A stretch of DNA of 64,000 nt. Source: Halichondria panicea. Taxonomy: Eukaryota; Porifera; Demospongiae; Suberitida; Halichondriidae. Below, piece by piece: positions 47,282 through 58,920 of the stretch; the first letter of the stretch is position 1; each line of letters opens with the position of its first letter. The notes under the pieces are model-generated. The model did no database searches and was not told the origin of the DNA. It saw only the letters and a program-made list of their open reading frames with translations. Location: contig NC_087377.1 in assembly GCF_963675165.1 (NCBI RefSeq), positions 8,263,122-8,327,121 on the forward strand, in the 5' to 3' direction. A program made the translations under genes and the position numbers.

Positions 47282-49655
47282 AGGTGCTTTCAGCAAGTGT
47301 GATATTTGCACTGAGTTTGACTAGGAAAGAATGAAGAGTGGATGGAGATGTGGATTTAAGAAGGAGTATAGTGCATGTCAGCATGCATGGCCATATTGCA
47401 TAATATGCAACTTAGGAATGTAAACTAAATAGGACTTGACAATTAATTTTTAAACTTACGGCATATTATATATTACATATTTATCTACAGTTTGGCTGAT
47501 TCAGTTTCCATGGAAACTCTTGTAATTACAAACCACGACTATAATTAAAGAAGTAATTGATTTTCAAACTTTCTTGAATAACCGACATTGTATTATGTTT
47601 GGTATCATAATATTTGGGGTATACTGACTTATAGCACATGTACTTACACTTTATAGAGAGATTTTATTGAAAACATGCAGTAAAGATATTTTACAATTAT
47701 TAATCAACTTTATGGGTACATATTTTGAATTTATATCATGTTCAATAAGAATTATGATATCAACTTCAAACCAGGGTTATTAATTCAATTAACTGCTAAT
47801 AGACAACACTATAGAGAGTTTTTATCATTTGTACAAAAGAAATGAAAAAAAAAGTGGGAGTACAAAGATAAAATTACTCGTTGATACTTATGCGTGGTTG
47901 ATTCGTCATGGGCCTGACCAGAAGCAGTGGATCCATCTGTATCTTCAGAGGTATCAGTGTCAGAGAGAGATGCATCAGTTTCAGTTGAAACATTAAGATC
48001 AGGAAGTGAGGAATCACCATCATCAGATCGTGAACTTTGTGAGAGTTTTGCCTTCTTTGTGAGCTCTGGCTTGCTGCAGGTGCTTGCTTCTCTTGTTTGT
48101 ACGAGGCATGAATAGCTCAGGAGACAATGGATTAATGGCAGAAATAGCTAGCTAGCTAGAAATAGCTATTAAATCAGAGCTAGTGAAAAACATCTAAAAA
48201 GAAAAAATACGTTGCCATGGTGATGACGTCATTTGCGTCATAATTGCCCACAAATTTTTGCCTTTTTTGGTGGGCTACTCTATATCTCCAGAAATACTTA
48301 CTCAAATGAAATTTCGAAAAAACCATTAAATAGAGCTCTGCAAAAGCTGATGATTGACACTAACTTTACCACAAAAATGTGTTTACTACGTGAATGACAC
48401 GCAATGCAAATTATGGCCACTTATGGTGAATTGCACTATATATGAACAATATCTACAGATTTTTCATTAAGTGACTCTGTAAGTCTTTACCTTGTATATA
48501 TTCAAGTACAGATTACATTTCCAAGCAATTATTGTATATTAATTCTTTGCCTTTAGTCAGACAGCAATAAAACGTACCTATAGATTACCTGACTCGTCCC
48601 ATGTGCATATACAACATCAAAAATGTAATTATGGGTGCATGTTGGGACTCACAATTATGCATACGAATTTTATTCCATCTTGCTATTATTATTATGGTGA
48701 CAGGCAAGAAAGGCAGAAGTATTATGGTCATAGGGATAAATCTAGAACAAATCCAGAGCACAGTGTTACCATTGAATCATCATTGATGGCATGGATCAGC
48801 ACAAGACCAATCTTCAGATCCCAAAGTCTGTGCAGGGATTGCTTCCTCTCAGAACACACGTCACTGGAGCGCTAGTACACACCCGGGCCCCTCATGGAAA
48901 GTTAGCTCACGTCTAGATCTACATTGAATATGCCTCATGACTGCAACGTTATGGTTCATGTGCTCAAATCCTTGATCATCTCCCACCAGTTCTCAACATC
49001 CAACTAGACAATACAGCAAAAGAAAACAAAAACAAGTTCTTCCTGATCCTGCAGGGTTTTGCGCATTGTTGGTAGACTGGAAGATATTCACATAATTATT
49101 ACATAGCGACTGCACCACTGCCCTGCCCTAATGACTAATTATAACCATTCATGCATACATTGTCAATGCATGGTTGCCCATGCATGCATATGACACTGCA
49201 TGTGTATACATTGTGCTACAGCTTTTCTCAAGGATATCTAAGCAGCTCACTCTAAAAGGAGCTGAATCTTTACCAGGTAATATGCATTCTTGAATAAGTA
49301 TAGGTATTAATTATGCATGGTAGTCGATTATAATTGTAGCTATATAATTATACTTCCTATAAAGGTTGGTTTTGAATTGATTGTAATGATTATTTCATGT
49401 ATAAGTGTACAGATCTCCCAAAGCAGATTACACAGTCAAGCACACCTACCCCAAAGGTTGAGATACTCAATACTATTTCTGCTGTGAGGTCGTGGCTGGA
49501 ACCTTGTATTGATGGACTAAACGGTGACTCTTCCACATTGCTTCAAATTCTTTTTAGAAGATGGGAAAGCTGTGTTGTATTTTCGGCATTGGAGCAGTGA
49601 TGCTTGGTGCAATGCTGATGTAGCAGTGAAACTACTTCCGGCAAGTCTGCATGTA
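47282..49655 (+). pseudogene. DUF7869 family relic, copy 3
   Basis: In order on the plus strand: FSKCDICTEFD at about 47285 (CxxC exon); QKYYGHRDKSRTNPE at about 48712; IIDGMDQHKTNL near 48780 and RTHVTGALVHTRAPHGK near 48850, each after a shift; LDNTAKENKNKF at about 49008; FSRISKQLTLKGAESLPG near 49222, its GHTHE part missing; and ISAVRSWLEPCIDGLNGDS at about 49470. At least four frame breaks are present. It is closest to copy 2 (same YYGHR-RSNPE block and same downstream exon wording). Confidence 0.75.
47660..48600. other. Interval inside DUF7869 relic 3 without recognised exons
   Basis: It is AT-rich between the CxxC exon and the core exon, much longer than the corresponding intron of the intact gene (163 bp), so it probably contains inserted sequence. 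No termini were identified. Confidence 0.45.
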
Positions 49656-49883
49656 TATACTAACTTTTTTTTTGTCAGTGATCATACTAAATGCCTCACA
49701 AGCACATGCATATGGCAACACCGTTTGTGCAAGGGTGTATGCAGTTGCTAATAATATAGCGGTGTTTTACAGACGCCAAAGTTCCAACATAATTATATAT
49801 TCTACAGCTCTCTAGGCCCTGATAATACACCCATTCCATTCTTGAATTCTTGAAAAATGTGCCTATAAAAAATTGGATTTTAC

Positions 49884-50012
49884 ACTATATAGCGTATTTT
49901 TGAGGGTGATTTTCGCTGATTTTGTGCATTGGGTTAGCATGCAATCCTATACACAAAGATGAAGTCCACAAAAATTGTTAGAATTATCTGCTATAACATG
50001 CAAAGATGAAAG
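49884..50012. repeat. Degraded copy of the GCGCGAAAT miniature element, left part
   Basis: TTTTTGAGGG, GATTTTCGCTGATTTTGTGC and GGGTTAGCATGCAATCCTA resemble the left halves of 25248-25476 and 28736-28938. The right half is absent. Confidence 0.5.
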
Positions 50013-50244
50013 GTGTAATAGATCTAGTAGCAATGTAACACCTAATGTTGTGTATGTTTCATATGATAAAAAATATCTCTCTGTTAGCTTCTCCAAATCT
50101 AGTATGCTAAACAGAGTCAATAAAAACAAGTTAACACAACCATGGAATACAACAATAACATAACAATGCAGATAAGATTTACAATTAGAATTCTATTCTG
50201 ATCCTACAAAAGAGAAAGGGAACTTTTAACAGTGTGTGGATGCA

Positions 50245-50700
50245 TGCATTATGGTTTCATTTGTGTTTTTTGCAGGTTTTTGGTTTTTTCTACTTCACGC
50301 TTGGAAACATATTTCTCAAGTACCGGTCACGTCTATATAAGTTATGTAAATCTGGTTGCAATTGTCAAGAAGAAGCTTATTGACAAATATACAATGATGC
50401 CTGTTATCCTTGAACCTTTCATTGCAGATGTTGTAAAATTAGTAAGGATAATATCCTAGCACCTTTCATTTCATTGCAGGTGTTGTAGTACATTCTTGTC
50501 CTCCCATGCACAGGAATTAAGAGGGGTACACCTTTCCCATCTCCCACTGCAGCAGAAATGTTATGGCACAATACCGTTAACGACAGCCTTGTACCAAGAT
50601 GACAAAAATTACTTGTGAGGGAAAACAAAATATGTAGTGATAACAAGGTATTTGTTTCCCTCCAAAGTGATTAAAAGGTCAAATAAAGTGAATCTCTCAA
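50245..50700 (+). pseudogene. YFTLGN-family relic, copy 2
   Basis: After a TTTGCAG acceptor (50275) the frame reads VFGFFYFTLGNIFLKYRSRL. A shifted frame continues YVNLVAIVKKKLIDKYTMMP then LEPFIADVVKL, and near 50515 ELRGVHLSHLPLQQKCYGT follows another intron-like gap. The DNA is nearly identical to 61335-61625 over about 290 bp, so the two are recent duplicates or share a recent source. The frame is broken at least twice. Confidence 0.6.
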
Positions 50701-50929
50701 GCTGATTTGTCTAGGGCGCGATATAATATTATTATAGCTCAAACAATTAATTCCCCTTGTGATTATAAAGACGATCAAGCTAGTGGTGGTGTATAAACTC
50801 AGGGGTGCGAGGGTAAACTCAGTTTTACATAGGGCTACGTGGTGTTTTAATTAATGACCTTTTGAACTTTTGGCACTGATCGTTTTTAACAACACTCATG
50901 GTCGATCATTAAGCACAAATGTTCATCAT

Positions 50930-51345
50930 TATATAATGTGTATATAAATTATAAAAGCTATTGCTGTAATAGCTATACGTGCTTTGGCACCGGCACCTCC
51001 ACCGAAGCATCAGCACGTACCTGTTCCATTCACCTTATGTGTACATGTACTTACACTCCATTTCACTCTTGTAATTTCTACATAATAATCAAATACCTGT
51101 CAATCCTTGAAGGTGTTAGGGTTAGTAGTAGCTTTGACACGTACATGTACTTACACACTCCATTTCACTCTTGTAATTTCTGCATAATAATCAAATACCT
51201 GTCAATTAAGAAGTGTGTTAGTAGCTTTGACACCTCCACCGAAGCACCAGCACGTACCTGTACCAGTCACCCTAAGTACATATACTTGCACACACCATTC
51301 GTAATAATCATTAAATACCTGTCAATCCTGCACATTAAAAAAGGT
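50930..51345. repeat. Imperfect tandem of about three units of about 110-130 bp
   Basis: CACCTCCACCGAAGCA-CAGCACGTACCTG, CCATTTCACTCTTGTAATTT and AATAATCAAATACCTGTCAA recur in order. A related TCTCCACCGAGGCATCAGCA phrase is at about 57910. The frames across it are products of the repeat. Confidence 0.75.
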
Positions 51346-52001
51346 GTCACGAGCAGGAGTACATTCCTGTCCTGAGTCAATGCAGATTGATATGAAACTC
51401 CACTATAGTGATCATGAAAGTGCTTTCTATAACAATAATTGTTGTGTTTCTACAGAAACGTGTGACACGGCGAGTTTATTCACCAAAGGAAGCTTTATAG
51501 TGAGCAGACTACAAGCTAAGCTACCGACAACTATTGCAACATCTTATCAAAGGTGGAACTATAGCAACACTAACCCCCGAAGTTACGACAGCTACATAAT
51601 AATTATACACATTGTTGCAATAACAGGTTGATCTTGACCTCATGATTGTCATTTTCTGGGATACAAAATAAATGTAGCAATAAATGTTTTAATTATAGTG
51701 TACATGCCATGTTAATGACTTTCTGATCTGCATGCGCAGTTGTAAGCACATTTCTAGACGATTTTCCCCGTGAAATATGCTCTATTGGATAAGAGTCAGT
51801 TTGGAATAAAGCTAATCATGGTATGCTACATGCAGATGTCAATTGACTGTTAAAGCCTTAGGGTATGTTAACTGAGAGTATTAAAATTTTGGAGTGACAA
51901 AGCAAAATGGGTCTATTCAATGGACATGGGATTTTCAGTAATTACAAAAGACAAGCACTAGAAAAAAACTTAGAACTACTCAGCTAGTGATGTTAAAGTC
52001 T
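51346..52001. other. Non-coding, downstream of the membrane-protein gene
   Basis: A 95-residue plus frame (51344-51631) has no motif. AATAAATG-type signals on the minus strand could serve polyadenylation of the gene ending at 52002, but none is decisive. Confidence 0.45.
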
Positions 52002-53717
52002 TTAATCTTGAGAAACTGTTGCAATAAGTGGTTCATACTCATTTGGATACAGAAGGCGATGGGGGATTGTCTCTTCGTCGTTGTTTACTGCATTTTTTCG
52101 AGACTTTTTCGTTTTGTACCACGATCGACACAGTTTGAAAGTCGAATAGGCTACGTAGCATACAATGTATAAAAGAGGTATCAATTTCAAAACGTTTGGT
52201 AGGTCTATCCATCCAGCATTATATGCTGTCCAATACAGGTGCCAAGATGTTCCGATTGAAAATATCAACCAAAAAATTGAGTCGAGAATATTGCACCAGT
52301 CAACTCGATATGGGCGTAATGCTAGCACTAATACAGCTGGAATGGTCGGTCCCATGGCGTAAATTAGTTCACTGAACTGTTGGTTGATGCAAAACACCAG
52401 AATGATTCGGAGGATTAGATATAAGCCAGCAAACCATCGATAGTCCCTTGTTCCTGGTTCAGTTCCATTCTTAAAGCATCCTTGAGTAATATTAGCCATT
52501 TCGTCTATCAAGAGGCATTTTAATCGACATAAAACAAGAAATTTTTGAAAAGTTCTGTTCTGGTAAAATAAGATGAAAAGAGCAGGCAATAGTACAAAGA
52601 ACAGGGTAAATAAAGATGATAAAACTATGTACGGAATGTGGTTCTTAGAGAATGCTTCTGTCTTGGCATCATAGTAGATGTTGTTTGTAGTATATCCACA
52701 CACATTCCAAATTGTAACAGGTTGGATCAGGTACAGTGAGATAGAACAAAACTTACAGTATGACAACAGCATAAAAGTCGTGAATGCATTAATCACAGAC
52801 CCTTTGATTTGCCAACTCTTCCTGAATCTTACTAAACATTTGTGCAATGGCCTCCACACAATCACAATTATTCTACACCCTTTGTCATGTAGCGTTATAC
52901 AGATGTACACAAGCAATATCAATACCATTGGGTAAAGAGCCTCGATATATTGCAATGACAACACTGTTAACATGTTCATTTCTTCACTGATGCAAAATGA
53001 GGGAACAGCATATGTGAAAAAATCTAAGCTGAATAATCCATATACATCAGCAACGAATTGTGTTATCGAGTATGATTCCTCCAATCCATGAACAGCAAAC
53101 GGGTAATTGTTAAACACATTTGTGATCAGTTGGACGCAAAGCACAAATCCATTCAAAGCAGGAGATGCTATATTGATCCTAAATACAATGACAATAATGC
53201 ATAACACAGTAAGTGGCAACATTAGCCTCACAAAGAAGAGGAACCATCCATATGGAGAACCCACGCATTCTTTGCATTCTCGATAGTACGAAAACACAGC
53301 TGGTCCTAGTCCTGGTAAACAATCACTACACAAGAGCCCGGTGCGATTCAGAGGGCTACATATTTGCTCAGTTAGTTGCAATGTGTCCTGCGTTATGAGT
53401 TCGTGTGGTACTGTATTGTATCGTGTGTTGTAAGGGCAGCGTCCTAAAGACGTCATATTGTTTTCAAAGGTTGCGCAGTAGTCTCTTCTGAGAAGTTGTG
53501 GTGGAACTTTACACTGAGTGATATAGGCATTAGTGTACTGACTACCTCCACAAACACACTGAGTACTGTTCTGGTACCAATACCAAGTAGGGCATTTTCC
53601 AGGAGGATTTTGTGCTATGGACTGTAGGCAATTATAATTCTGAGCTGCACTACAATCTAACACACTTAGTATTGCAATAGCTAAGATTATAAAATTACTC
53701 ATGTTATATCTATTCAT
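52002..53717 (-). CDS. Multi-pass membrane protein with Cys-rich ectodomain, single exon, intact
   Basis: 571 residues in one uninterrupted frame from ATG at 53717. Residues 1-25 form a signal peptide (FIILAIAILSVLDCSAA). Residues 26-150 are an extracellular Cys-rich region with N-glycosylation sequons and a closing RTGLLCSDCLPGLG ... CKEC motif. Hydrophobic spans follow at about 157-180, 186-203, 250-276, 308-331, 361-385, 428-446, 451-467, 478-497 and 509-527, separated by basic loops such as WRPLHKCLVRFRKSWQIKGS, then a charged tail ending YEPLIATVSQD. The G-x-x-C-x-x-C...L--V-S...C--C plus W-RP-HKC-F--W pattern is one I recall from a large sponge family, often with beta-helix repeats ahead of it; this member lacks them and is a short form. 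TRP-like or receptor function has been suggested for similar layouts, but none can be shown here. Lack of introns is consistent with that family or with retroposition. Confidence 0.85.
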   Translation of the reverse strand: MNRYNMSNFIILAIAILSVLDCSAAQNYNCLQSIAQNPPGKCPTWYWYQNSTQCVCGGSQYTNAYITQCKVPPQLLRRDYCATFENNMTSLGRCPYNTRYNTVPHELITQDTLQLTEQICSPLNRTGLLCSDCLPGLGPAVFSYYRECKECVGSPYGWFLFFVRLMLPLTVLCIIVIVFRINIASPALNGFVLCVQLITNVFNNYPFAVHGLEESYSITQFVADVYGLFSLDFFTYAVPSFCISEEMNMLTVLSLQYIEALYPMVLILLVYICITLHDKGCRIIVIVWRPLHKCLVRFRKSWQIKGSVINAFTTFMLLSYCKFCSISLYLIQPVTIWNVCGYTTNNIYYDAKTEAFSKNHIPYIVLSSLFTLFFVLLPALFILFYQNRTFQKFLVLCRLKCLLIDEMANITQGCFKNGTEPGTRDYRWFAGLYLILRIILVFCINQQFSELIYAMGPTIPAVLVLALRPYRVDWCNILDSIFWLIFSIGTSWHLYWTAYNAGWIDLPNVLKLIPLLYIVCYVAYSTFKLCRSWYKTKKSRKNAVNNDEETIPHRLLYPNEYEPLIATVSQD

Positions 53718-54650
53718 TGAGCCAGCATAATAGTATATCTATACTGTAGCTATAGCTAAGTCACTCTATACAGTAGAACCACAGATACTATGGACCTAAA
53801 ACGAGAAGAGGGCAACAACTACACTATCCCAGAGAAGGTTGGACACACATCATCATGACGCCTTCAGTCATGTGATAATTATAAACGTTGAGGTCAAAGG
53901 TGAGAATGTAAAGTGCAATGCGCAAGTACGTAAGAGCTAGAGAACGCTAAAGATAACTAGTGCTCTGACCTCCTCTGCTCATATAGATCATAATCCTGTT
54001 AGACAAAAATTAGTAGCTTTGACAGTTGTCTTAATTAATTAATCAACCAGGAAAGGGTTTTAAAATAATTGTGTATACTGACTGACCTTACTATTAATTC
54101 TAGGCGCACGGTTGTCGGACCTCCTCTGACAGCAGTATACATTGTGAGTTGCATGCCCTCTTCTCTTCATACACCCTTGGTAGAACCTCGCTAATCCAAA
54201 CCAGATCCCATCCGGATGTCATTAATAATAATTATTGATTATGAATATCACAAAGACATTTTTGACAAAAGTTTTGTACATGTATTATGATATTACTGTG
54301 GCCATAAAGACAGGGAATAGTCTTTTATCTCAACTTTCTCTCCAATACAGTGAGTCTTGTGAGCTCTCTCTTGCTTCGTTTTTCTTTGCAGTGGCCGCGG
54401 CCATTGTTTCCATTGATGTGATATGCGCGATCAGAGGAGGCTGGACACGCGTCATCCGTATAGTCATCCGTTAGTCATTAATTAATAGTCATCAATATAA
54501 TTCTATGAATACGCTTAAAATCGTCGATCCTGCAGCATTTTACCTAACTCTTCCTCTTGCTCGTTTATCTCTCTTGTATTATATCTCCTGTTAGTTAATG
54601 AGTCGTAGTAGTTTAACACTATGATCGCTATACCTGTACATCTGTTTTGC
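53718..54650. other. 5' flank of the membrane-protein gene with scattered AGAGGAGGT arms
   Basis: AGAGAAGGTTGGACACA at about 53824, ACCTCCTCTG at about 53969 and 54119, and AGAGGAGGCTGGACACGCGT at about 54434 are the terminal motif of the element family at 11640-13043. A pair such as 53824 and 54128 could bound an inserted element of about 310 bp that sits just upstream of the start at 53717. No other gene was seen. Confidence 0.5.
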
Positions 54651-54654
54651 AACC

Positions 54655-55138
54655 CCTAGCTTGATGTAAGCTTAAACAAGCCAGTTAAAGCAATTCTTCG
54701 TGAATCATGGAACAACTATATGCTTGAGCAGTCAGATTCTCCCATCGATAAAATTAAAACCATATATAAACAAATGGTTTTAGATTGGATTGAAAATGCA
54801 AACTCCACTCTTAATTCGAAACAAGTATCATTACGAAATCTTTTTTAGTTACAGGCCTATCCAATGCTCTTGGTGAACATGAAAACGACCTCATCCGAAA
54901 TGAAACAGTCCGAAAAGAAATTGAAGAAATTATCAGCGAGGTTTTTGGAGAAGAAACAATGGGATTTCAGGCAAGTTCCAACCAGGATTCAGATCCATTT
55001 TCAAGCGACTCAGAAGCATCTTCAATTGCTGGAACTGATCAAGAGCTATTTTCTGATAGAGAGATTAACGTGAGCGAATATTCCGATGAAGCAATCACTT
55101 CACCCGAGTTTGAATTGATCACTGAAGATGAAAACTGA
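54655..55138 (+). pseudogene. Tigger/pogo-type DDE transposase C-terminal relic
   Basis: From about 54660 the frame reads LDVSLNKPVKAILRESWNNY then YKQMVLDWIENANSTL. A TAG and one-base shift at 54848 lead to TGLSNALGEHENDLIRNETV and EIISEVFGEETMG, then a Ser/Asp-rich tail (stop at 55136). The motif DVS-NKP-K ... LR--W--YM is the block after the third catalytic acid in pogo/Tigger and Jerky-type transposases. The catalytic DDE residues are upstream and absent. It is a 3' remnant with one clear frameshift. Confidence 0.65.
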
Positions 55139-55785
55139 GACCCAAGGCCTTATTGTACTTGAACGTAGCATTACCTCCTACAATTATAGCTCTTATAATG
55201 GTAACGTGCATCGATCACACTATAATGAATGATCATGCTGTTTTAATAGACAAGTACATGACACCAAAGAATCAATCATTATAATCATTTTACATAAACG
55301 GGAGGGGTAAATAAAAATGTTTTACTGTCAATTTATTAATTGAAGTACTATTGGTTTATACTTCATATCCATCAGCAGTGAGTTCAACTTTTTAATGTCC
55401 TTTTTTCCCCCCTGAAACTTGTAAATACAAGGTATCTCAAGTCCACCTTCCGGTAAAAACGAACGCTGCCTCCTTCCAGTTACAACGCAGGTTATTGTCC
55501 CACCCCTACCAATGAAATGCCAGCATATTTGAGAAATTTCTTTGGGAACATGCCCCACAGTTTCTCATTGGGGGTTTGGCAATAGCAACTGCATAGGGGT
55601 TGCCGTGCTCCTGCTGAGTTGGTAACTCTTCATTTATTGTAGGAGACTATACATTTTTGTACACATGGAAACCACGAACAACACTTCAGTAGCATTCAGT
55701 TGCTTGATCCATAGTAAACAAACTTGCAATAATGCAGCTGAGCAGTGTATACGTATAACAAGACCACACCCATTATAATTTAGGC
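55139..55785. other. Non-coding stretch
   Basis: A 76-residue minus frame (55328-55558) has no motif. No terminal repeats were found that would bound the Tigger relic. Confidence 0.5.
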
Positions 55786-55870
55786 GCCAGCTTGGGCTGA
55801 ACGCAATTTTTTTGTGTTCTACGCCACTCAGAAGTGGTTTCTGGCGCTGTAATTACATCATTTACGGTAC
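55786..55870. repeat. Half copy of the TACCGTAATTGATGTAATTA element
   Basis: AATTTAGGCGCCAG and CTGGCGCTGTAATTACATCA then TTTACGGTA correspond to the right part of 23296-23730, with the same TTGTGTTCTA/ACGCCACTCAGAAGTGG interior in reverse. Confidence 0.7.
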
Positions 55871-56570
55871 TGTTCTGTGTGTCCCAATATGTAGAGGTTA
55901 TAAAGAAAGAAAAGATGAATCGTTCTAGGTCGCGATAATTAGCTAATTAGAGCTAAAGGTTAATCGTGTCCTCCCTCCTGTGGTACTGGTACTGCATGAT
56001 GTAGAACAACGTACACAATGTGTAGCCTGTAAGTTTTAACTGTCTAGCACAGCAACTCAGGAGCAGTAAAAAAAAACTAAACTAGACTGGAGCTAGACAT
56101 GCTGAAACATGTGAGAACAGGTACGTAGTTGGTACTATACTGTGACATGTTGAAAATCGAATGGCTCAAGGTCCTGCATGGAGTAGGATCCCAGAGTCAG
56201 CTAACAGAGACTATAGGCATACAACAATAAATTGAAGCAATTAATAAGCTTTAATTAGTGAACCTGTTCCATTATGCTAGATTGTTCCTGGTAGATCTAT
56301 ATACAGGATCACTTCAGTTAAATAACCCATGATTTTGCTCGCTTTTTAACACCGAAAAAGCTGCATGTTAATGTATTATAGAAACAAACTTCAAAAGGTG
56401 GTCCTCCGTCTCCAACTATCACTGAAGCTGATTGTGACGTAGCCTCAATTCGAGGCTAATTCTGACACTGCTGTTACCGATGGTTACACCTAGTAAAGTG
56501 AGACATTGTAGCTATGCTATTATCTTGCCTTATATACATGCTCATTCAACTACTCACGATCACATTGCTT
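55871..56570. other. Non-coding stretch upstream of the SAMD3-like relic
   Basis: It is AT-rich with no recognised coding segment or repeat partner. Confidence 0.5.
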
Positions 56571-57539
56571 TCTACAGGATACTTCGCCCACATGCACAAT
56601 AGATCCAGCAACCCCTGACGAAGGGGTGATAATCATTGGGAATGAAATACCCAATCCGTTCCCGTTCCCCACCCACTATCGCTCGGACATTGAAGCAGGA
56701 CTGCACCTGAAGTGCATGGATTCTGTAGTCCAGGCTAAATTTCTAACGAGGATTGCCGGTGTCATGTATATACATGTACAAGAGAAATCCAGATGTCGAT
56801 GACTATAATTATAGAAGTGTTGCTACTCAGGTAGTGAACCGCTACCCCTTCCTGTCGTCACCACTGGAAGGCATGGTAAGTTAATGTATTGTGAGTTTTA
56901 GTTAGTATACCATTATTATTGCAGGGCCATATCGTGAAAACTCTGAGAAATAGAATGAGGGAAAAGAGGAGGCAGAAAAAAAACAGAAGGAACAACGCCG
57001 ATAAAGATAGAGCACATCAGTGCATTTGAAAAACAAAAAAAGAAGACGAAAGATCAAATTCAATGTTCCTGGAGGGGACGACGAAGGCTCTTATATCCGC
57101 CACTGCAAGTATGTTTCCTTTAGGGATTTTTTCTTCTCAGTATATCAATATTATTTAACAGATTTCTCTGTGGAGAAAACAAAAAAGATCACCGAATATG
57201 GTTTCAGTAATAGAACTAATGTGCCTAATGAGATATCTGAGCATCCGATGCACGTTTCTGCGATCTTGGAAAAGTTCCCCTTTCTTGGGAACAAGGAAAT
57301 TGTAAGTACTTTTAGTCTACAATAATTATTAATTTTACTCTATTGTACAGCTGATTGCCGAACTCTGGAGGAACCTAAGAAAAGAAAGCAGCCCCTCAGA
57401 TGCTGAGCTTTGGAACAATTCGTTCAATAAATCTTGGAATGTGCAAGACATCGAGTACCAGTAGCATCCACAAATTGTTGTGGAAATTGGACAGTTGGCA
57501 GGTATATATTATTTTTAATGTATAATAATAGGCGCATTT

Positions 57540-57605
57540 TTATGCCTCGGTGCGCATGCGCAAGCGAGGTATACGGTAGTGTGTTTGTGTGTGTGTGTGT
57601 GTGTA
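57540..57605. repeat. GC-palindrome motif copy 2 followed by a GT microsatellite
   Basis: TGCCTCGGTGCGCATGCGCA then AGCGAGGTATACGG is followed by about twelve GT dinucleotides. It lies in a presumed intron of the SAMD3-like relic. The motif is nearly identical to 47209-47236. Confidence 0.85.
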
Positions 57606-58744
57606 GACTGCTACAGCTGCTCAAGGATGAATCAAGTGCAAGTAAGAGTTTCTATAGGCTTCTAGTCATGTTTACTTGGATTTTAATTCGTGGATTTGCA
57701 AAATAATGCGAGTTATGCCTATATAGTTTAGCTATTGGTAGCTATTGGTAGCTGCAAGGCTCTGCTAATGCGGCCATTACTTTTAGACTTGAACTTTTGG
57801 CATCGATCGTTTTTAACAATAATCATGGACCCACTCTGAGTTTTTGCATGCAGCAAAATTATCATGTGCATAAAAGCAGTTTAAGCTATTAGTAGCTTTA
57901 TGTTATGTAGCTTTGGCATCTCCACCGAGGCATCAGCACCTGCGGTGCTTCATAAAATAGGTGCTCCTAAGTATTGCCGACCTTATGACAATAAAATCAC
58001 TCGACCCAATTTTGAAAACCCTAATGTCATTATACTTATGTTTCGCGGACTGACCACAATATAGACCTTGGAACATATCAAAGTACGTGCTTGATGAAGA
58101 TTACAAAAGAATTCTCTTTTATTATAGATCGACTGACTGCATGATCATGACTCACATTAGTTGGGCGTGGTTTGTTTTACATGCAGGCTTCACTGAGCAT
58201 GGCAGCAGCAGCAAACGATTGCAAGTCATCCTTCTTTGCTCGTGAAAACTAATGAGAATGGGGTTGTCAACAAAGTCTTTGATTTGTGAAAAGACAATCA
58301 TATCCCCAATAGAGAGGCCCCAATTGTCCTAGCAGCGTTTTATTCATTTGAACTACCTAAAAGGGATTGCAATCCATGTTTACTCTATTGGAAACACTCC
58401 TTTGTGGTTTGAAGCCTAAAAAAATACCCACCATCGTATCCAACATGCTTGTAAGGATGAAGAAGTAGACCGACTATATAATGAACTCAGGATATGACCT
58501 ATAGCTGTATGCTATAATAATGTATAACCATTGTGTTTTACTTATGATTGTTGTGTATTAATTTGTGCAAAATACTATTGTCATGCATTGAAGTGATAAT
58601 AATTATTTATTGAATATTTTACATGGGGATTATGAAGCGCCTGCTGCGTGGAATGTTATAGTGCGTTAAACCACACCAAATTTTGAGTGACTATTGTGGC
58701 AAATGAATCACGCACTATTTTGTGTGAAAACCACGCATTATTTT

Positions 58745-58920
58745 TTACAGTGTATAGCGTTATAGTGTAGAGCTAGCTAATATTATGTATAATAATAGAG
58801 TAGCAACACTCGGTGGACAAGTTTTGTATGCACTCTTCTGAAAAGGCTGCAATGGCATTCCAAGTATATAAGCAAAACTAGGCATAACAACAGCCGTACA
58901 GTCTGGGTTTGCCTCGAAAA
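58745..58920. repeat. Dispersed repeat, copy 2 (longer)
   Basis: It matches 9340-9485 (AGTAGCAACACTCGGTG ... TTCTGAAAAGGCTGCAATGG) and continues with AACAGCCGTACAGTCTGGGT then TTGCCTCGAA, which recurs at 60355-60405. Confidence 0.75.

Noticed and set aside
52165..53398. Several plus-strand frames
   Set aside because: They are antisense shadows of the intact membrane-protein gene.
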